The translations under genes and the position numbers were made by a program. The notes under the pieces were generated by a model. It saw only the letters and a program-made list of their open reading frames with translations. It ran no database searches and was not told the origin of the DNA. From contig QFQY01000062.1 of assembly GCA_003248805.1 (NCBI GenBank), forward strand, positions 1-25,707: 25,707 nucleotides of DNA, read 5' to 3'. Of this stretch, positions 23,048 through 25,707 are shown piece after piece. Every line of letters begins with the position of its first letter. Within the stretch, counting starts at the first letter, position 1. This stretch comes from Chelatococcus sp. GTDB lineage: Bacteria > Pseudomonadota > Alphaproteobacteria > Rhizobiales > Beijerinckiaceae.

Positions 23048-24355
23048 ATGATCCCCCGCTATTCCCGCCCCGAGATGGTCGCCATCTGGGAGCCGCAGAC
23101 CCGCTTCCGGATCTGGTTCGAGATCGAGGCGCATGCGACCGACAAGCTGGCCGAGCTCGGCGTGGTGCCGAAGGAGGCCGCGGCCACGATCTGGGCCAAG
23201 GCGAAGGACGCCGTCTTCGATGTCGAGCGCATCGACGAGATCGAGCGCGTCACCAAGCACGACGTCATCGCCTTCCTGACGCATCTGGCCGAGATCGTCG
23301 GCCCCGAGGCGCGCTTCGTCCACCAGGGCATGACCTCGTCCGACGTGCTGGACACCACGCTCGCGGTGCAGCTCAAGCGCGCGGCCGACATCCTGATCGC
23401 CGATGTCGACGCGCTGCTGGCCGCCATCAGGCGCCGCGCCTTCGAGCACAAGCTGACCCCGACCATCGGCCGCTCGCACGGCATCCATGCCGAGCCTGTG
23501 ACCTTTGGCCTCAAGCTCGCCCAGGCCTATGCCGAGTTCGACCGCTGCCGGGCGCGCCTCGTCGCCGCCCGCGCCGAGATCGCGACCTGCGCCATCTCGG
23601 GCGCCGTCGGCACCTTCGCCAATATCGACCCGCAGGTGGAGGAATATGTCGCGGAGAAGATGGGGCTGACGCCCGAGCCGGTCTCGACGCAGGTCATCCC
23701 GCGCGACCGGCACGCCATGTTCTTCGCGACGCTCGGCGTGGTGGCGTCCAGCGTCGAGCGGCTCGCGATCGAGATCCGCCATCTGCAGCGCACCGAGGTC
23801 TACGAGGCGGAGGAGTATTTCTCGCCGGGCCAGAAGGGCTCCTCGGCGATGCCGCACAAGCGCAATCCCGTCCTGACCGAGAACCTGACCGGCCTTGCGC
23901 GCCTCGTGCGCGGCATGGTCACGCCCGCGCTGGAGAATGTGGCGCTCTGGCACGAGCGCGACATCTCGCATTCCTCCGTCGAGCGGATGATCGGGCCCGA
24001 CGCGACCGTGACGCTCGATTTCGCCCTGTCGCGGCTGACGGGCGTGATCGACAAGCTGCTGATCTACCCGCACAACATGCGCAAGAATCTCGACAAGCTC
24101 GGCGGCCTGCACAATTCGCAGCGCGTGCTGCTGGCGCTGACGCAGGCGGGCGCCAGCCGCGAGGACAGCTACTCCATGGTGCAGCGCAACGCGATGCGCA
24201 CCTGGGAGCATGGCGAGGACTTCCTGACCAACCTGCTGGCGGACAAGGACGTCACCGAGAAGCTCTCGGCCTCCGAGCTCAGGGCGATGTTCGACGAGGG
24301 CTACCACTTCAAGCATGTCGACACGATCTTCCGCCGCGTGTTCGGGGAAGCTTGA
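23048..24355 (+). CDS. purB: Adenylosuccinate lyase
   Basis: PurB catalyses two steps of purine synthesis, SAICAR to AICAR plus fumarate and adenylosuccinate to AMP plus fumarate. The 435-residue product has TKHDVIAFL (His71), VHQGMTSSDVLDT (91-103), TIGRSHGIHAEP with His144 as the expected general acid, and the superfamily signature GSSAMPHKRNP (264-274) on the flexible catalytic loop. The length is standard for the short bacterial type. AAGGA precedes the ATG at a suitable distance. The long palindromic repeat just upstream may end the rpe transcript or act as an mRNA structure in the purB leader. Confidence 0.98.
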   Translation: MIPRYSRPEMVAIWEPQTRFRIWFEIEAHATDKLAELGVVPKEAAATIWAKAKDAVFDVERIDEIERVTKHDVIAFLTHLAEIVGPEARFVHQGMTSSDVLDTTLAVQLKRAADILIADVDALLAAIRRRAFEHKLTPTIGRSHGIHAEPVTFGLKLAQAYAEFDRCRARLVAARAEIATCAISGAVGTFANIDPQVEEYVAEKMGLTPEPVSTQVIPRDRHAMFFATLGVVASSVERLAIEIRHLQRTEVYEAEEYFSPGQKGSSAMPHKRNPVLTENLTGLARLVRGMVTPALENVALWHERDISHSSVERMIGPDATVTLDFALSRLTGVIDKLLIYPHNMRKNLDKLGGLHNSQRVLLALTQAGASREDSYSMVQRNAMRTWEHGEDFLTNLLADKDVTEKLSASELRAMFDEGYHFKHVDTIFRRVFGEA

Positions 24356-24386
24356 GGGGGCGCGAGCGAACGCCTAGATTTGCGCG

Positions 24387-24560
24387 ATGAGACTGTCGGT
24401 GACGGAGGCGCGCAAACGCTGGAAGGAGTTGCTCGACCGCGTCGAACGCGGCGAGCGGATCGTCGTCACCCCCAGGGGACGGTCCGCGGTCGTTTTCGAA
24501 CCGGCCGTCGACCCCGACAGCAGACATGTCGCCACGCAGGCACCCGAACGACTTCGATGA
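24387..24560 (+). CDS. Phd/YefM-type antitoxin-like protein (orphan, 57 aa)
   Basis: The product MRLSVTEARKRWKELLDRV-ERGERIVVTPRGRSAVVFEPA matches the Phd/YefM pattern (sVtEaR-x(3)-elLdrVerGErivItrrGrpvAvl), a dimeric DNA-binding and toxin-neutralising fold. At 57 residues it is shorter than most Phd proteins (about 80); the toxin-binding C-terminal tail is brief and low in pattern. No toxin (Doc, RelE/YoeB or PIN) lies next to it. Instead, its TGA overlaps by ATGA the start of a serine hydrolase gene, implying translational coupling. It could be a decayed module, an adaptor or an operon regulator. No strong ribosome binding site is seen before the ATG, and it starts 31 bp after purB. Confidence 0.75.
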   Translation: MRLSVTEARKRWKELLDRVERGERIVVTPRGRSAVVFEPAVDPDSRHVATQAPERLR

Positions 24561-25138
24561 AATCCTCCGATACCGATATCCTCATCATTCCCGGCTGGTC
24601 GGGCTCCGGGCCCGACCACTGGCAGACGCGCTGGGAGCAGAAGCTCTCGACGGCCCGGCGCGTCGAGCAGGCGGACTGGTACAAGCCCTCCCGCCACGTC
24701 TGGGCCGAGCGTATCGTGCAGGAGGTGCGCAAGGCGACGCGGCCGGTCGTGCTGGTGGCGCATTCGGCCGGGTGCAGCGCGGTGGCCTTCGCGGCCGAGC
24801 ACCTGCATCCGGGGGAGGTCGCGGGCGCCTTCCTCGTGGCCCCCGCCTCCGAGCGGGCGAAGCGCGCGGTGCCCGGCATGGGGCCGGATTTCATCGCGCA
24901 TCGGCGCGACGCGCTGCCGTTCAAGGCGCTGGTGGTCGGGAGCCGGACCGATCCCTACAGCACGCTGGAGGAGGCGCGGGAACTGGCGGAAGCGTGGGGG
25001 GCGGAATTCGTCGATGCGGGTGACAGCGGCCACATCAATACCGAGTCCGGGCATGGGCCCTGGCCGGACGGGCTTCTGCGCTTCGCGGGATTCCTCAAGG
25101 GGTTGACGGCGGTTCCGCAGAAACCGATTCAATCATAG
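24557..25138 (+). CDS. RBBP9/YdeN-family alpha/beta serine hydrolase
   Basis: This 193-residue cytoplasmic hydrolase starts MKSSDTDILIIPGWSGSGPDHW, the family GWxGS-x(2)-HWQ motif. The catalytic triad can be placed at Ser70 (VLVAHSAGCSAVAF), Asp132 (VVGSRTDPYSTLEEA) and His159 in DAGDSGHINTESGHGPWPDG. Family members are small serine hydrolases with poorly known substrates. The ATG overlaps the stop of the Phd-like gene by ATGA, so it is probably translated by reinitiation, and there is no independent ribosome binding site needed. A longer frame from 24380 would run through the antitoxin in another phase and is not credible. It ends about 10 bp before a palindromic repeat. Confidence 0.87.
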   Translation: MKSSDTDILIIPGWSGSGPDHWQTRWEQKLSTARRVEQADWYKPSRHVWAERIVQEVRKATRPVVLVAHSAGCSAVAFAAEHLHPGEVAGAFLVAPASERAKRAVPGMGPDFIAHRRDALPFKALVVGSRTDPYSTLEEARELAEAWGAEFVDAGDSGHINTESGHGPWPDGLLRFAGFLKGLTAVPQKPIQS

Positions 25139-25147
25139 GGCCCGGGC

Positions 25148-25264
25148 GCCGTCGCTTTGGCCTCATGCTCGGGCTTGACCCGCGCATCCCTCGACGAACG
25201 CGGCTCCAGCAGTAACCGTCCAGAGATTCTCGGGTCTGCGCTTCGCTTCGCCCGAGAATGACGA
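25148..25264. repeat. Palindromic intergenic repeat with an ATTCTCGGG hairpin
   Basis: ATTCTCGGG (25226-25234) pairs with CCCGAGAAT (25251-25259) around TCTGCGCTTCGCTTCG. A half-unit CTCATGCTCGGGCTTGACCC at about 25162-25181 resembles the CATGGTCGGGCTTGTCCC unit at 18832-18850. This lies between the serine hydrolase and the transport-protein gene. Confidence 0.68.
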
Positions 25265-25272
25265 CCTGGCCG

Positions 25273-25306
25273 CAAAACAAAACCGCCCCGGCTTTCGCCG
25301 GAGCGG
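25273..25306 (-). terminator. Rho-independent terminator of the substrate-binding protein gene
   Basis: On the minus strand CCGCTCCGGC pairs with GCCGGGGCGG around a GAAA loop and is followed by TTTTGTTTT. It lies about 36 bp after the stop codon of the gene ending at 25343. Confidence 0.85.
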
Positions 25307-25342
25307 TCCTGTCTCACGCCTCGCGGCGATCAGCCTGCGAGA

Positions 25343-25707
25343 TCAGTTCTCGATATAGGTGATCTTGCCGTCGGCACCCTTCTTCCAGGTGTAGACGGTG
25401 TAGTCCGGACGGGTGATGTCGCCCTTCTTGTCGAAGGCGAGGTCGCCGATCACGGTCTTGACCGGAGCCCCGCCCTGCAGCGCGGCGGCGATCTTCTTGG
25501 GATCGGTCGAGTTGGCGCGCTTGGCGCCCTCGGCCATCACCTGCACGGCGGCGTAGCTGTAGAGCGTGTAGGCTTCCGGCTTGAAGTTCTTGGCCTCGAA
25601 CTTCTTGACGACGGCGGCCGCCTCCGGGCGCTTCTGCGGGTCCGGCGGGAAGGTCATCAGCGTGCCTTCGACGCCGGGGCCGCCGATCGTGGCGAACTCG
25701 TCGGTGG
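25343..25707 (-). CDS. Branched-chain amino acid-type ABC substrate-binding protein, C-terminal part (partial)
   Basis: This is the C-terminal 121 codons of a periplasmic type I substrate-binding protein of the LivJ/LivK (Peripla_BP_6) family; the N-terminal part with signal peptide lies outside. TDEFATIGGPGVEGTLMTF reads into FPPDPQKRPEAAAVVKKFE, then AYTLYSYAAVQVMAEGAKRA (the conserved AYAAVQ helix), KKIAAALQGGAPVKTVIGDL, FDKKGDITRPDYTVYTWKKG and a final YIEN, all typical. It delivers leucine-type or related ligands to a LivHMGF permease. The specific ligand cannot be read from this fragment. It is followed by a strong terminator, so it is the last gene of its transcript. Confidence 0.9.
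   Translation of the reverse strand, partial: TDEFATIGGPGVEGTLMTFPPDPQKRPEAAAVVKKFEAKNFKPEAYTLYSYAAVQVMAEGAKRANSTDPKKIAAALQGGAPVKTVIGDLAFDKKGDITRPDYTVYTWKKGADGKITYIEN

Noticed and set aside
22910..24316. 468-residue open frame on the minus strand opposite purB
   Set aside because: It is the mirror of the purB codon pattern: Asp/Arg/Gly/Leu-rich, no recognisable motif, and purB on the other strand has all its catalytic signatures.

Overview
The window looks like chromosomal DNA of a high-GC alphaproteobacterium, most likely a member of the Hyphomicrobiales (Bosea-like). This is an inference from the gene families (ATP12-type F1 chaperone, alphaproteobacterial rpsD, a haem-type TonB receptor), the strong GC bias at third codon positions, and the palindromic intergenic repeats typical of that order. 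No rRNA, tRNA, CRISPR array, prophage or insertion sequence was recognised.

Layout. 1-2329: three minus-strand genes, the N-terminal part of pccB (propionyl-CoA carboxylase beta), an ATP12 F1-ATPase assembly chaperone, and a P1-family (DmpA-like) peptidase. 2506-3892: small envelope genes, namely a Spy/CpxP-like periplasmic protein with a strong terminator, a secreted two-repeat PsiF-like protein and an unlisted 50-residue membrane protein. 3947-5696: a fluoride channel (crcB/fluC) with a probable fluoride riboswitch in its leader, then an RTX calcium-binding secreted protein. 5864-7541: rpsD with its own terminator, and murI. 7687-9942: a MarR-GNAT two-domain protein convergent with a Tat-exported FAD amine oxidase.

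10080-12756: a degenerate palindromic repeat, an AT-rich leader with several inverted repeats, a haem/haemoglobin-type TonB-dependent receptor and a near-perfect terminator. 13170-14594: a LysR regulator and a GFA-domain zinc protein. 14699-15938: a minus-strand run of three poorly characterised genes (three-helix membrane protein, 150-aa protein, DUF1493 protein) with visibly lower GC than their surroundings, the most accessory-looking part of the window. 16049-20200: minus-strand genes for a YciI-like protein, TrmJ tRNA methyltransferase, M19 dipeptidase and a DadA-like D-amino-acid dehydrogenase, separated by two inverted-pair intergenic repeats.

20459-25138: plus-strand genes for a BASS-type transporter, a glutathione S-transferase, rpe, purB, an orphan Phd/YefM-like antitoxin and an RBBP9/YdeN-like serine hydrolase whose start overlaps the antitoxin stop. 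25343-25707: the C-terminal part of a branched-chain amino-acid-type ABC substrate-binding protein.

Most of the window is ordinary housekeeping and catabolic gene content. The M19 dipeptidase beside the D-amino-acid dehydrogenase suggests use of D-amino-acid-containing peptides. The best leads are the antitoxin-hydrolase overlap, the lower-GC three-gene cassette, the atypical fluoride aptamer, the receptor without the usual FRAP-NPNL histidine, and four kinds of palindromic repeat. I found no clear new multi-gene system.
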